A stretch of 46,418 bases of DNA, from positions 1 to 46,418 of the forward strand of contig VGLH01000013.1 in the NCBI GenBank assembly GCA_016866785.1, written 5' to 3'. Source of the stretch: Candidatus Poribacteria bacterium. Its GTDB lineage: Bacteria > Poribacteria > WGA-4E > GCA-2687025. This document shows, in pieces, positions 9,910-17,865 of this stretch; position 1 is the stretch's first letter; each line of letters starts with the position of its first letter. The notes beneath the pieces were generated by a model. The model was given only the letters and a program-made list of their open reading frames with translations. It did no database searches and was not told the DNA's origin. A program made the position numbers and the translations under genes.

Positions 9910-10437
9910 TCACGGCTTGGGCAGCGCCCAGACGGTATGGATCCAGAATCGTACCAGGCTCTCAGCAAGCGACAAGCAGCCGACGTAGGAAGTCGGTTTG
10001 ACGAGACATGCGTTCGCATGCTCCTGATAGGCTTGTCGGATTGTGACGACATCTTCTCCGTCGGTCATAGCAACGACCGGGATCTCGCGCAGAGATGGCG
10101 TAGATTTCATCCTTCTGAGCAACGCGAGTCCGTCGCCGTTACCCACGTGCAAGTCAAGGAGCATGACGCTGACGGGAGTGGCTGCTGACGCGATTGTAGC
10201 CAGCGCTGCGGCTGGCTCGTGTGCGGTATCTATGTCGCCTGTGAAACCTGCGTCACGGAGAGCTTCACCGATGAGCACCGTGTCAGATCGGCTGTCGTCG
10301 ACAAGCAGGATCCGACTTAGACGGTCCCTGAGCGATGCAATAGAAGAGCACTTGTCTGCCACGGTAACATATGCCAAGCGTTCCATTGGCGCTGCTATCT
10401 CAGCGACTTGAGGGCATTCCGTGCGGTGACGCTTCAT
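9910..10437 (-). CDS. Rcp1-like response regulator receiver
   Basis: A single-domain receiver of the CheY fold with no output domain. From the listed start it has RILLVDDSRSD (acidic pocket D47/D48), the phospho-acceptor D95 in VMLLDLHVGNGDG, T124 in VAMTDGED and the conserved K146 in CLVKPTSY. The short loop after the acceptor and the KPTSY motif fit the Rcp1 group, which pairs with phytochrome-type kinases. It is divergent from the histidine kinase that begins at 10665, whose catalytic half is of the matching type, so they probably form a pair. The first 40 residues are not part of the domain; the ATG at 10386 is a plausible alternative start, and neither has a strong ribosome-binding site. 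Confidence 0.9.
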   Translation of the reverse strand: MKRHRTECPQVAEIAAPMERLAYVTVADKCSSIASLRDRLSRILLVDDSRSDTVLIGEALRDAGFTGDIDTAHEPAAALATIASAATPVSVMLLDLHVGNGDGLALLRRMKSTPSLREIPVVAMTDGEDVVTIRQAYQEHANACLVKPTSYVGCLSLAESLVRFWIHTVWALPKP

Positions 10438-10664
10438 ACTTCATCTTGCATCTATGTGCTACAGGGAGCATAACTGGGAGATACGTCTCGCGTTGGACAT
10501 CAGCGGCCTGTACGATGCTTACCGAAGATGGCATGGGTTGCATCGAGGTCGCTGCAATCTTGTCCGTGCATGGGTCGCCGGGCTGGTCGACAACGGTGGA
10601 GATCGGCGACCGCCGTTGATACTGAGCGCAGACGTTTCCCCGAACTTCGGAGCCGCAACGGGCG

Positions 10665-12347
10665 ATGGACCACGCATCCTGGATGCCGCTCGAGGTCGCG
10701 TTGGGCGTGGGAACGCTCATCTCGACGGGCGTACTCGGATGGATCGTGCTCCTGCGGAACGCGCGAAGCTGGACGAATCGCCTGTTTGCCGTCCTGGCGT
10801 CTCTGATCTGCATTTACACCGTCCTGAACTTCCTGTCTCTGCATCCGTCGCTTACGGGCGGACACCAGCTTTTCTGGATCCGCGCCGTGATGTTTGCCAC
10901 GTCGTTCATCTGCCCGACGCTCCTGCTGTTCGTGCACACATTCCCCGGCGCTCAAATAGACATGCCGTGGTCGATGCGAGTGCCGCTCATCGCCTTGATG
11001 ACTGCCAGCGGCGCGCTATCGCTCACGCCACTCGTGTTCGTATCGCTTTCCTACGCCAACTCCGAGGCGATCCCCGTACCCGGTCCTGGCATGCCAGTCT
11101 GGGTACTCAACTCCGGGGGTCTCCTCATCATCACATTCGTGGTCCTTGGACTTCGATACCGAAGGCGTCGGGACGCCGAACGCGCTCGATACCGTCTCCT
11201 CCTCATCGGGATCGTCGCGACGTTCACCTGCATGTTCACATCGACCAACGTCGCCATCATCGCGTTCAACACGTCACGGTTTGTGTTCCTGGGACCGCCG
11301 TCGTTCGTCATGCTCGTCGTCTGCGTCACGTATGCGATCGTGCAGTATCAGTTGTTCGGCATCCGTTTGGCAGCCATCTACGCCTTGCTGGCGATGCTCT
11401 TCATACTCGCCGTGGCGAACGTCAGTGCGAACCAGTCCTATTCCGGGATGGCAATGGATTCGGTCGTATTCATCGGATGCGTCGTGACAGGAACGCTGCT
11501 GATTCGAGCATTCCACGCGGAGACGCGTCATCGATCCAGGCTCGAGCAGAGCGCACAGGAGCTTCGTCACGCCAATGAACGCTTGTCCGCCTCCAACGCC
11601 GAGTTGGAGCGCTTTACGCACGTCGCGTCGCACGACTTGCGGGAACCGCTTCGGGCGGTCATTGCCTATGGCGAGCTGTTCGAGCGACGCTACGTCAGGC
11701 TTTTGGACGAAGCCGGCATCGAGTTCTTAGGCTTTCTGGTCGGCGGCGCGCGCCGTATGGAGCGGCTTGTCGAAAGCCTGCTGACGCTGGCGCGCGTCGA
11801 AACGCGTGGTGGGACATTCGTCAATACGGATGTTGGCGAAGTGGTTCATCATGTCCGCAACGCACTGTCCGTGCAGATCGCTGAGACACAAGGCGAAATC
11901 CGCGTGGACCGACTCCCGATGATCCGAGCCGACCCCACACAGATCGCACAAGTTTTTCAGAACCTGATCGCCAACGCGCTCAAGTTTTGTGGACCCGGAC
12001 CGCCTCTGGTCATCGTCTCATCGGAGCGCCTCTCGGATGCATGGCTTTTCCGCGTGCGCGACAATGGGATCGGCATCGACCCGCGTTTCCACGATCAGGT
12101 GTTCGAGACGCTCCGCCGACTCCACACGCACGAAGAATACGAAGGCACCGGCATCGGGTTGGCAGTGTGCAAGAAGATCGTGCAGCGGCACGGTGGACGG
12201 ATCTGGGTCGAGTCGGAGATCGGACGCGGATCGACGTTCCTGTTCACCATCCCGGATCGAATCCCCGGCGAGCAGTGTGCGGTCGAGCCCTCAGCTCAGG
12301 CTGACCTCAATGGAGTAACCAACCAGGGCTGTTTCACGAATGTATGA
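10665..12347 (+). CDS. Membrane sensor histidine kinase, C-terminal tail altered by an IS
   Basis: A 560-residue kinase. Residues 8-280 form about seven to eight hydrophobic helices with short loops, a polytopic sensor without a large extracytoplasmic domain. A coiled segment (285-315) leads to the HisKA motif FTHVASHDLREPLRAV with phospho-acceptor H323, then the N-box (NLIANALKF, 433-441), G1 (DNGIGID, 466-472) and G2 (GTGIGLAVC, 494-502). The catalytic half is like that of cyanobacterial Cph1-type kinases. The last seven residues (QGCFTNV) are encoded by the end of an insertion sequence; removing it and one target copy restores RKA-stop, so the insertion costs almost nothing. The start ATG has only a distant GGAG upstream. 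Partner: the divergent receiver at 9910. Confidence 0.92.
   Translation: MDHASWMPLEVALGVGTLISTGVLGWIVLLRNARSWTNRLFAVLASLICIYTVLNFLSLHPSLTGGHQLFWIRAVMFATSFICPTLLLFVHTFPGAQIDMPWSMRVPLIALMTASGALSLTPLVFVSLSYANSEAIPVPGPGMPVWVLNSGGLLIITFVVLGLRYRRRRDAERARYRLLLIGIVATFTCMFTSTNVAIIAFNTSRFVFLGPPSFVMLVVCVTYAIVQYQLFGIRLAAIYALLAMLFILAVANVSANQSYSGMAMDSVVFIGCVVTGTLLIRAFHAETRHRSRLEQSAQELRHANERLSASNAELERFTHVASHDLREPLRAVIAYGELFERRYVRLLDEAGIEFLGFLVGGARRMERLVESLLTLARVETRGGTFVNTDVGEVVHHVRNALSVQIAETQGEIRVDRLPMIRADPTQIAQVFQNLIANALKFCGPGPPLVIVSSERLSDAWLFRVRDNGIGIDPRFHDQVFETLRRLHTHEEYEGTGIGLAVCKKIVQRHGGRIWVESEIGRGSTFLFTIPDRIPGEQCAVEPSAQADLNGVTNQGCFTNV
12315..12323 (+). repeat. Left target-site duplication of the IS
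   Basis: GTAACCAAC lies immediately left of the insertion sequence and is repeated exactly at 13537-13545. Nine bases fits the 8-10 bp duplication known for ISAs1-family elements. It sits in the last codons of the kinase gene (GTA ACC AAC). Confidence 0.9.
12324..12342 (+). repeat. Left terminal inverted repeat of the IS
   Basis: CAGGGCTGTTTCACGAATG is the exact reverse complement of 13518-13536. The match continues for six more bases with two mismatches. It contains the transposase stop codon (12334-12336, read on the minus strand). Confidence 0.95.
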
Positions 12348-13461
12348 GTCCTCTGAGTTGCCATGCTTGCTGGGGTTTGGCTGCGAATCGTCGAGTCGCT
12401 CGGGCGACGTTGTCGACTCCGTTGAGGCGCAGGAATCCCAGCAAACAGGCTCTTACCGTCGCCAAGACGCGGGGCGTAGCTCCGCAACGGACTTGGGATC
12501 GATCCTCGTCATAGGTGACGTCTCGGACTCGATGGTTGCGGTTCTCGATGTGCCAGTGCTGTCGGCGGAGGCGAAGCAGCACTTCGGGAGAACCGATTGT
12601 CGCGTCCAGACTCGTCAGACCTACCTCTACCTGCCGACGCGTTTGACCATGGCGCGTGGTTTCCCGCTGGAGGTGGTAGGCTTGCGTAGCATTGGGCCAA
12701 TCGTAGACGTGGGCGATGTAGTCGCCGAGCTCCGGACTGACCGTGAGCCGACGCCTCTCCCAGCGTCCTCGGTTCCGCTCGATGGTCTGGGCGGATCGTC
12801 GTGTGATCGCCAGCCCGTCTGCGTCCTCGAACAAACGCATCAGTTCTCGTCGAAGCGCCGGATGGTTGTCTTTGACCGGCATCAGGTAGTCGCCTCCCGA
12901 GTCACGGATCGCCTGCGCCAAGCCACGCTGAGTCAGGAGCGCGTCCACGGTCACCACACAGTGGTCCAGCCGCAACCCCTTGGCCAACTGCTCGGCGACG
13001 GGAATCTCGTTGGTCTTGTCGTCCACCGCCGCTTCCGACCAGACCAGCCCGATGTCGTGCAGCACCATCGAGAGGATATGGCAGCCACGGGCGCCCCGCT
13101 TCCTGCTGCCCCGGAGCGTCTTGCCATCCATCGCCAGAGCCGTCGGCGAATGGCTCTTGGTGTCCGTCCACTCCCGAGCCCAAGCGTGGAGGATACCTGC
13201 GAAGGCTTCCCAATCGAGTCGGCGCAGCACTCGGGAGAACGTCGCCGCACAGGGCGTCTCGGATCGCTCATATCCCAAGGCTTGGGTATACTCGGCGTGC
13301 AGCCGTCCCCATTCCGCGATCGCACGAGGACCTTGCGCGCCACAAAGAACCGCGAAGCACAACTGCAGCAGGATCGCCGCCAGAGGATGCTGCACCTTCG
13401 ACGCTTGGCGTGGATCCGATACAAGCGCTAATCTCTCTGCGAGCGATGGAAGTCGTTGCAT
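12334..13461 (-). CDS. ISAs1-family DDE transposase
   Basis: A 375-residue transposase that catalyses cut-and-paste movement of the surrounding element. The N-terminal region (RLALVSDPRQASKVQHPLAA, FAVLCGAQGPRAIAEWGR) is the helical DDE_Tnp_1-associated domain of ISAs1 proteins. The DDE core shows ALAMDGKTLRGSR (first Asp), VVTVDALLTQRG (second Asp) and HWHIENRNHRVRDVTYDEDR (the region with the Glu). I chose the ATG at 13461 because GAAAGGA precedes it by about nine bases; the ATG at 13485 is in frame but lacks such a site. The length is normal and no frameshift is visible, so it is probably active. Confidence 0.95.
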   Translation of the reverse strand: MQRLPSLAERLALVSDPRQASKVQHPLAAILLQLCFAVLCGAQGPRAIAEWGRLHAEYTQALGYERSETPCAATFSRVLRRLDWEAFAGILHAWAREWTDTKSHSPTALAMDGKTLRGSRKRGARGCHILSMVLHDIGLVWSEAAVDDKTNEIPVAEQLAKGLRLDHCVVTVDALLTQRGLAQAIRDSGGDYLMPVKDNHPALRRELMRLFEDADGLAITRRSAQTIERNRGRWERRRLTVSPELGDYIAHVYDWPNATQAYHLQRETTRHGQTRRQVEVGLTSLDATIGSPEVLLRLRRQHWHIENRNHRVRDVTYDEDRSQVRCGATPRVLATVRACLLGFLRLNGVDNVARATRRFAAKPQQAWQLRGLIHS

Positions 13462-13517
13462 CGTGATGATTCCTTTCTCACCCATGACCCATCATCACGA
13501 TTCTTCCATCGCTCAAC

Positions 13518-13536
13518 CATTCGTGAAACAGCCCTG
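13518..13536 (-). repeat. Right terminal inverted repeat of the IS
   Basis: CATTCGTGAAACAGCCCTG on the plus strand, the exact reverse complement of the left end at 12324-12342. Confidence 0.95.
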
Positions 13537-13545
13537 GTAACCAAC
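13537..13545 (+). repeat. Right target-site duplication of the IS
   Basis: GTAACCAAC, identical to 12315-12323. The following bases AGG AAG GCT TGA would complete the kinase frame in the uninterrupted ancestor and also include the AGGAAGG ribosome-binding site for the nitroreductase at 13562. Confidence 0.9.
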
Positions 13546-13561
13546 AGGAAGGCTTGACACG

Positions 13562-14719
13562 ATGGCGGACCCGTCCACAGGCGACGCCGGTAGAGCTCCC
13601 GATCTCAGCGCCAGGCATGTGCCTCTTCCCACCCCATCTGCGTTCTCGCTCTTGCCATTCGAGGAACAGGCGCTGTACCTGTGCCGAGTGGCGCATCTGG
13701 CGCCAAGCACACACAACACGCAGCCTTGGCGGTTTCGGATCGACCCTCGACGCGCATCGATCGAGCTATACCTCGACCGCGTCGCCGTATTGCCCGAATC
13801 CGATCCCAAGGGCAGGCAGGCGACCATCAGCGTCGGCTGCGCGCTTGAGAGTCTCGTCGTCGCAGCGGAGTGCTATGGCTTGGCGTCAGGGGTCAGCCTG
13901 TGTCAGCCAGACCGGGATACGATTCGACCGCTTGAGGACGACCAACCCGATCCGTTGGTCCATCTTGCGACGGTTCAGGTACAGCGGGCTCCTGAGCTTC
14001 AACCGTTGGGCGCGGACGATCCGCGCATCCGAGCCATGATCTCGCGCAGAATCGTCCGCGCCGAAATGGATGCGTCCACGCCAGTGCCGCCGTCCCTCGT
14101 CCAAGCGCTCACGTCACGATCGCTCGATGGCTTCGCCCATATCCATGCGCTGTCGTCGTCGAGCGTCGCAAAGCGGCTCTTGGCGGAGCTTCAGGGGCAG
14201 GCAGACGCGTTCGTCATCAACTCGAGCACGTTCCGACAGGAGCTTGCGTCGTGGTTGTTGCCCAACGACACGCACCTGGATGTCGGCATGCCTGGCATCG
14301 GGTTCGGACTCAACGACGACGAAGCGCGACGGATCCACGATGGCTTGGCTGGGCGGATTCCGCTGCGCCCGGAAGACGGTCTCAAGTTCTCCTTGGCTGG
14401 CAAGCGCGGTATCGACAGTTCGCCACTCGTCTTGTTGGTGGTCGTGCCGCGAGACGAGGTCGTGGAGTGGCTGAAGGCGGGTCGGGCGATGCAGTGCGCA
14501 CTACTCGACCTGGAACGTGAAGGGTTCCACGCCGCCATCCACGCTGCCGTGGCGGAAGTACCGCTCATCCGAAGCATGTTCCGTTGGGCAGGAGCCGATG
14601 GTGCGCTGGTCTGCGTCGTACGAGCCGGCAGAGCGCGTAACTCGGAGCATGCGAGGCGCCCCTACAGCCCTCGCCAACCCATCGACCGCGTCATGCTAGA
14701 CGACCTTTCTCAGGAGTAG
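13562..14719 (+). CDS. Acg-type nitroreductase-like flavoprotein
   Basis: A 385-residue protein of the nitroreductase fold. The motif HLAPSTHNTQPWRFRID (residues 45-61) is the hallmark of the Acg/TM1586 subgroup, and the C-terminal part (MFRWAGADGALVCVVRAGRA) closes the fold. Mycobacterial Acg (Rv2032) binds FMN under a lid that blocks normal reductase activity, so family members may store flavin or act on an unusual substrate rather than reduce nitro compounds. AGGAAGG (13546-13552) precedes the ATG by nine bases, just right of the insertion sequence. Before that insertion the start lay only a few bases after the histidine kinase stop, so the two genes were probably one operon. Its 3' end overlaps the convergent E1-like gene by 10 bp. 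Confidence 0.88.
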   Translation: MADPSTGDAGRAPDLSARHVPLPTPSAFSLLPFEEQALYLCRVAHLAPSTHNTQPWRFRIDPRRASIELYLDRVAVLPESDPKGRQATISVGCALESLVVAAECYGLASGVSLCQPDRDTIRPLEDDQPDPLVHLATVQVQRAPELQPLGADDPRIRAMISRRIVRAEMDASTPVPPSLVQALTSRSLDGFAHIHALSSSSVAKRLLAELQGQADAFVINSSTFRQELASWLLPNDTHLDVGMPGIGFGLNDDEARRIHDGLAGRIPLRPEDGLKFSLAGKRGIDSSPLVLLVVVPRDEVVEWLKAGRAMQCALLDLEREGFHAAIHAAVAEVPLIRSMFRWAGADGALVCVVRAGRARNSEHARRPYSPRQPIDRVMLDDLSQE

Positions 14720-17097
14720 GTCCACGCCTGGAAGGTGTGTTTGTTGATACGGGCGCGCGGCGGATACACGGCGCCAAGTCGCAAGCGAGCAATCGTCTCT
14801 GCGGCAATCGCACCCGCCATGGCAGCCGTCGATCCGAGTTGCGGTACGACCGTCGCCGTCGGCACCTCACTCCGTCCGGCGAGGATATCGCCGAGCTCGT
14901 CGCTGCGGTACCCTGGACCGACGAGCGCATCCGCAAACGCGAAGAAGCACGCACGGTCGCTCGGATTGTCCTCGAGTTGGTCGAGAGCGCGGTACACGTC
15001 GTCGTCTGACACGCCAAACGCCAGCGGGAAATCGGGGTTCCTGTCGTACGGCAGCACGTCCAACTGCACGCACGATCCGATATCCGTCAGCATGATCAAC
15101 GGGACGCCGTTCGAGCGACATTCCTCCCTGAGCCGAACCTTCGTTCTCGGGTCATCGACTTCGTCCACGACGACGCTGGCAGCCGGCTCCTCGTCGTTCC
15201 CGAGGATGAACCGGCGGATCGTCTCCTCGGTGATCCCCTCGTCATAGACGTAGACCGTCACATACGGATCGATCGAGTAGACCTGCGAGGCAGCGACGCG
15301 CGCCTTGTTCCTGAGAGCCGGTGTAAGAGGACTGGGGCGCTGATCGTTGGCATCAACCAGGTCGGAATACGTCAGTCGGACTCGGTTGACGTTCTCCATC
15401 TTGAAGACCATCTTGTCGGCGATTTTCAGATGGCTCGGTCGCATGTCCATCGCCACGCTGTGCAGGATGTTGTTGCCGACGCTCCCGCCTGCGACGGCGA
15501 CGGTTGTGTTCTCGAAGACACGTTGTATCGACTCCCACGTCATCTCTCGACGTGGATCGGTCACCAGTTTGGAGTTGCTCGCGACGGCGACGACGCGGTG
15601 CCAATATCGAGAACAGTAGCGGACAAGCTCGTTCCGGTCGGCGTAGTACGCGTAGGTTCCATAATCTATCGCCCCGTCGCCGGCGCGGAGGACGGCGTCC
15701 GAGTAGCGCTCCCATTCCGAGTTGAACCGGTCCCGCAGCGTCTCAGACGACCCAAGAACCGGCGAGATGACTGAAGAGGTGAGTCGCTCGTTGAGTCCGA
15801 ACATGGTCGGTTGCGTCACATCGTATTGGCTCGATGGCGGTATGCACGACGTGCGTCCGCCTTCGTGACGAATCACGGCAGTGCCGTCCGCTTGGAAGGA
15901 TATTTGACCCAATCGGTGGGCTGTTGGCGCGTCGAACAGCCGAGGCTTTCCGGGGAGATTCGCGTATGCCTGGCGCTCCACCTCCTCCAGCATGCCGTCG
16001 ATTTCGTCGCTCCAAGCGCGGGCATCGAAGATGTACAGAACAGGCTCGTCCTCAACGACGCGGTCGAGATATGCCCGCAGCCGCTCCCCAGTGATCCTCG
16101 CACCCACGAGCTCGCCACGCGCTGTCAACAGGCTTCCGAGCTGTCTCGATTGTGTGAGTCGCACTAAGTTGCTGCCCAGTTCGACGTCGTCGAGTCCGAG
16201 GTAGTGCCGCAGCGTAGCGCGAGTCAAAACGCCCTGCGCCAGCAGATCGCCGAGCACCCTTGCCAGTTGGCGCACATCCAGGAAGTACCCGGGGTAATGG
16301 TACGCCTCTGCGGATCGGTCGAGCTTCACATCTCGCACGGAAGCAAGGCCGAGCATATCAGCCCCAGTCGTATACCGCGGCACCACCCTCCCGTCTGCGT
16401 TCCGTACTGAGAACGCCGACGCAAGCAGCTTGGGATGGCATAAACCGGTGAGATACCGCCACGAACCCCCGTATCTCCGCATCACGTATCCATGCGCCAT
16501 CGCGAATGCTGCGGCGCTGTACCGAAGCGCCCGACGCGAGTTCGCCTTCCCATCTCCCGCCTCGGTTCCCACGGTATAGGCTGGAATCGCCGACATCCGC
16601 GATATGGACACGAGACCGGATAGCCCCGATCTGTCGGAGCCGAGAAGAGCCGTCTCGATCACGTTGCCAACTGGCTGATCCTTGCAGATGCAGTTGTTCA
16701 GGTCGGCGTTGCCGTGAGGCAGCCCGTCGCTCGGCACGAACCGAATCGTGAACCACTCCTCCATCGGGAGGGCTGCGTGCGCCGTGTGGCATGTGAATGT
16801 GGTTCGCACAAGGCATACGGACGACTTGGCGTCGTACTCGTCCGTCACGGGCACGGGACCATATCTGTCGAACGATCCACGCGCCGCCCAGACGAGGTCT
16901 CGCGCGGCGCTATCGTTCCATTCGGGGTCGTAGAGGGCTTTGGCTTCGTACAGACTCATCTCTGCCGACGCTAGCCTCAGCGCGGCGTCAGGCTGCGACA
17001 GGCTCTGCCCGAGACGATACAGCTCGTGATGCGAGGCCCCGTGCTCGCAGCTCTCGCTGCTGGGCGTGGCAAGTATCCCAGGTTGTGATACGGACAT
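14710..17097 (-). CDS. E1/ThiF-like protein with an autoinducer-synthase-like (GNAT) N-terminal half
   Basis: A 795-residue two-part protein. Roughly residues 50-300 follow the order of LuxI/PEP-CTERM-type acyl-transferases: VTDEYDAKSSVCLVR, then LVSISRMSAIPAY, a helix, YLTGLCHPKLLASAF, a glycine-rich stretch and HYPGYFLD. From about 530 there is an E1/ThiF Rossmann domain: VAVAGGSVGNNILHS (533-547), a strand ending in D561, NVNRVR with the usual Arg (569-574), NKARVAASQVYSIDP (597-611), and VVVDEVDDPRTKVRLREECR (641-660). This suggests ATP-dependent adenylation. No zinc-binding CXXC pairs are visible, and no obvious catalytic-cysteine loop. The start at 17097 follows GGAGG (17105-17109); an upstream in-frame ATG at 17154 lacks one. 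No ubiquitin-like, E2 or JAB gene is nearby. The target is unknown. Confidence 0.75.
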   Translation of the reverse strand: MSVSQPGILATPSSESCEHGASHHELYRLGQSLSQPDAALRLASAEMSLYEAKALYDPEWNDSAARDLVWAARGSFDRYGPVPVTDEYDAKSSVCLVRTTFTCHTAHAALPMEEWFTIRFVPSDGLPHGNADLNNCICKDQPVGNVIETALLGSDRSGLSGLVSISRMSAIPAYTVGTEAGDGKANSRRALRYSAAAFAMAHGYVMRRYGGSWRYLTGLCHPKLLASAFSVRNADGRVVPRYTTGADMLGLASVRDVKLDRSAEAYHYPGYFLDVRQLARVLGDLLAQGVLTRATLRHYLGLDDVELGSNLVRLTQSRQLGSLLTARGELVGARITGERLRAYLDRVVEDEPVLYIFDARAWSDEIDGMLEEVERQAYANLPGKPRLFDAPTAHRLGQISFQADGTAVIRHEGGRTSCIPPSSQYDVTQPTMFGLNERLTSSVISPVLGSSETLRDRFNSEWERYSDAVLRAGDGAIDYGTYAYYADRNELVRYCSRYWHRVVAVASNSKLVTDPRREMTWESIQRVFENTTVAVAGGSVGNNILHSVAMDMRPSHLKIADKMVFKMENVNRVRLTYSDLVDANDQRPSPLTPALRNKARVAASQVYSIDPYVTVYVYDEGITEETIRRFILGNDEEPAASVVVDEVDDPRTKVRLREECRSNGVPLIMLTDIGSCVQLDVLPYDRNPDFPLAFGVSDDDVYRALDQLEDNPSDRACFFAFADALVGPGYRSDELGDILAGRSEVPTATVVPQLGSTAAMAGAIAAETIARLRLGAVYPPRARINKHTFQAWTYS

Positions 17098-17226
17098 AGA
17101 GTCGCCTCCACACGATGGTCCAGAGATCGAGTCGGACACCATGGAAGGGACCACGCCGTATCATGGCGCAGACTATGCCGGGCTCCCGCGTCGGCAACGC
17201 GCGGCGTAGCGGTTGGCGCTTCTTCG

Positions 17227-17255
17227 TTGCATGAGCCTAGGAGCGCAGCTATACT
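17227..17255 (+). promoter_or_regulatory. Sigma70-like promoter for the receiver at 17329
   Basis: TTGCAT (17227-17232), a 17-bp spacer, then TATACT (17250-17255). The -10 box matches consensus at five of six positions, the -35 at three. It would give a leader of about 65 bases. Predicted only. Confidence 0.5.
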
Positions 17256-17328
17256 ATGGATTGGATCGTTCGGCGCCTGACTTGGCGTTTCGATCAGATC
17301 GCGAAGCGCACGGCCGAGGAGGCGGGTG

Positions 17329-17865
17329 ATGCTTGCAGCACAGCCCCAGATGGGCCGGATGGCTGTTCTTTACGTCGAGGACAGCGCTCCCGATGCGACG
17401 TACATGAAGGAGTTGCTTGGGGAGGCCCTCGGTGGCGCTGTTGACGTCACGTGCGTCGAGGACCTCGGGAAAGCCCTTCGATACCTGCGAACGTTTCGGC
17501 CGACCGTCATTCTGTTGGACCTGTACCTACCCGACAGCTCGGGGCTGGAGACGGTCTCGCAACTCCATGCAGTCGCGCCTGGTTTGCCGATTGTCGTCGT
17601 GAGTGGCGCCGACGAGGAGTCTTTGCTCGCAAATGCCGTCGAGGCAGGAGCTCAGGACTACCTGCTCAAGGGTCACATCGACCAAGAGCGGCTGCTGCAC
17701 ACGATCCGATTCGCTATCGAGAGGCAGCGGATCCAGAACGAAAGATTCGTAAGCCTCGAGGAAGCTGCGCGTCTCCTGAATCCAAGGAGACTGTCGTCCA
17801 TCGAAGCCAACGTAGACTCCCTCCTGGACCGACTCGGGCAACCCCCAGACCGAGACACCGACTGA
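17329..17865 (+). CDS. Response regulator, receiver domain with short C-terminal tail
   Basis: A 178-residue protein with a CheY-type receiver: VLYVEDSAPD (E17/D18 acidic pocket), phospho-acceptor D64 in VILLDLYLPDSSG, S92 in VVVSGADEE and K114 in YLLKGH. After residue 130 there is a charged helical tail (RQRIQNERFVSLEEAARLL) and no recognisable output domain. GGAGG at 17318-17322 precedes the ATG at 17329 by six bases; the GTG directly before it is the alternative start. It is divergent from the E1-like gene, about 230 bp away. No kinase is adjacent; the one at 10665 is the only candidate in the window. The output is probably by protein-protein contact. Confidence 0.92.
   Translation: MLAAQPQMGRMAVLYVEDSAPDATYMKELLGEALGGAVDVTCVEDLGKALRYLRTFRPTVILLDLYLPDSSGLETVSQLHAVAPGLPIVVVSGADEESLLANAVEAGAQDYLLKGHIDQERLLHTIRFAIERQRIQNERFVSLEEAARLLNPRRLSSIEANVDSLLDRLGQPPDRDTD

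Larger units (their letters stand above)
12324..13536 (-). mobile_element. ISAs1-family insertion sequence, complete
   Basis: A 1213-bp element bounded by perfect 19-bp terminal inverted repeats (CAGGGCTGTTTCACGAATG), extendable to 25 bp with two mismatches, and flanked by a 9-bp direct repeat. It carries one intact transposase gene on the minus strand, whose stop codon lies inside the left inverted repeat. Intact ends, intact gene and identical target copies suggest a recent insertion. It lies between the histidine kinase and the nitroreductase, and its right end stops just before the AGGAAGG ribosome-binding site of the latter. Confidence 0.95.

Noticed and set aside
10665-12347. Histidine kinase as a pseudogene broken by the IS
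   Set aside because: Only the last three native residues are replaced (by seven IS-encoded ones); all kinase motifs are present and in frame.
14710-17097. E1-like gene as part of a bacterial ubiquitin-like conjugation operon
   Set aside because: There is no ubiquitin-like protein, E2, JAB peptidase or CBASS component among the neighbours, and the thioester-forming cysteine is not evident.
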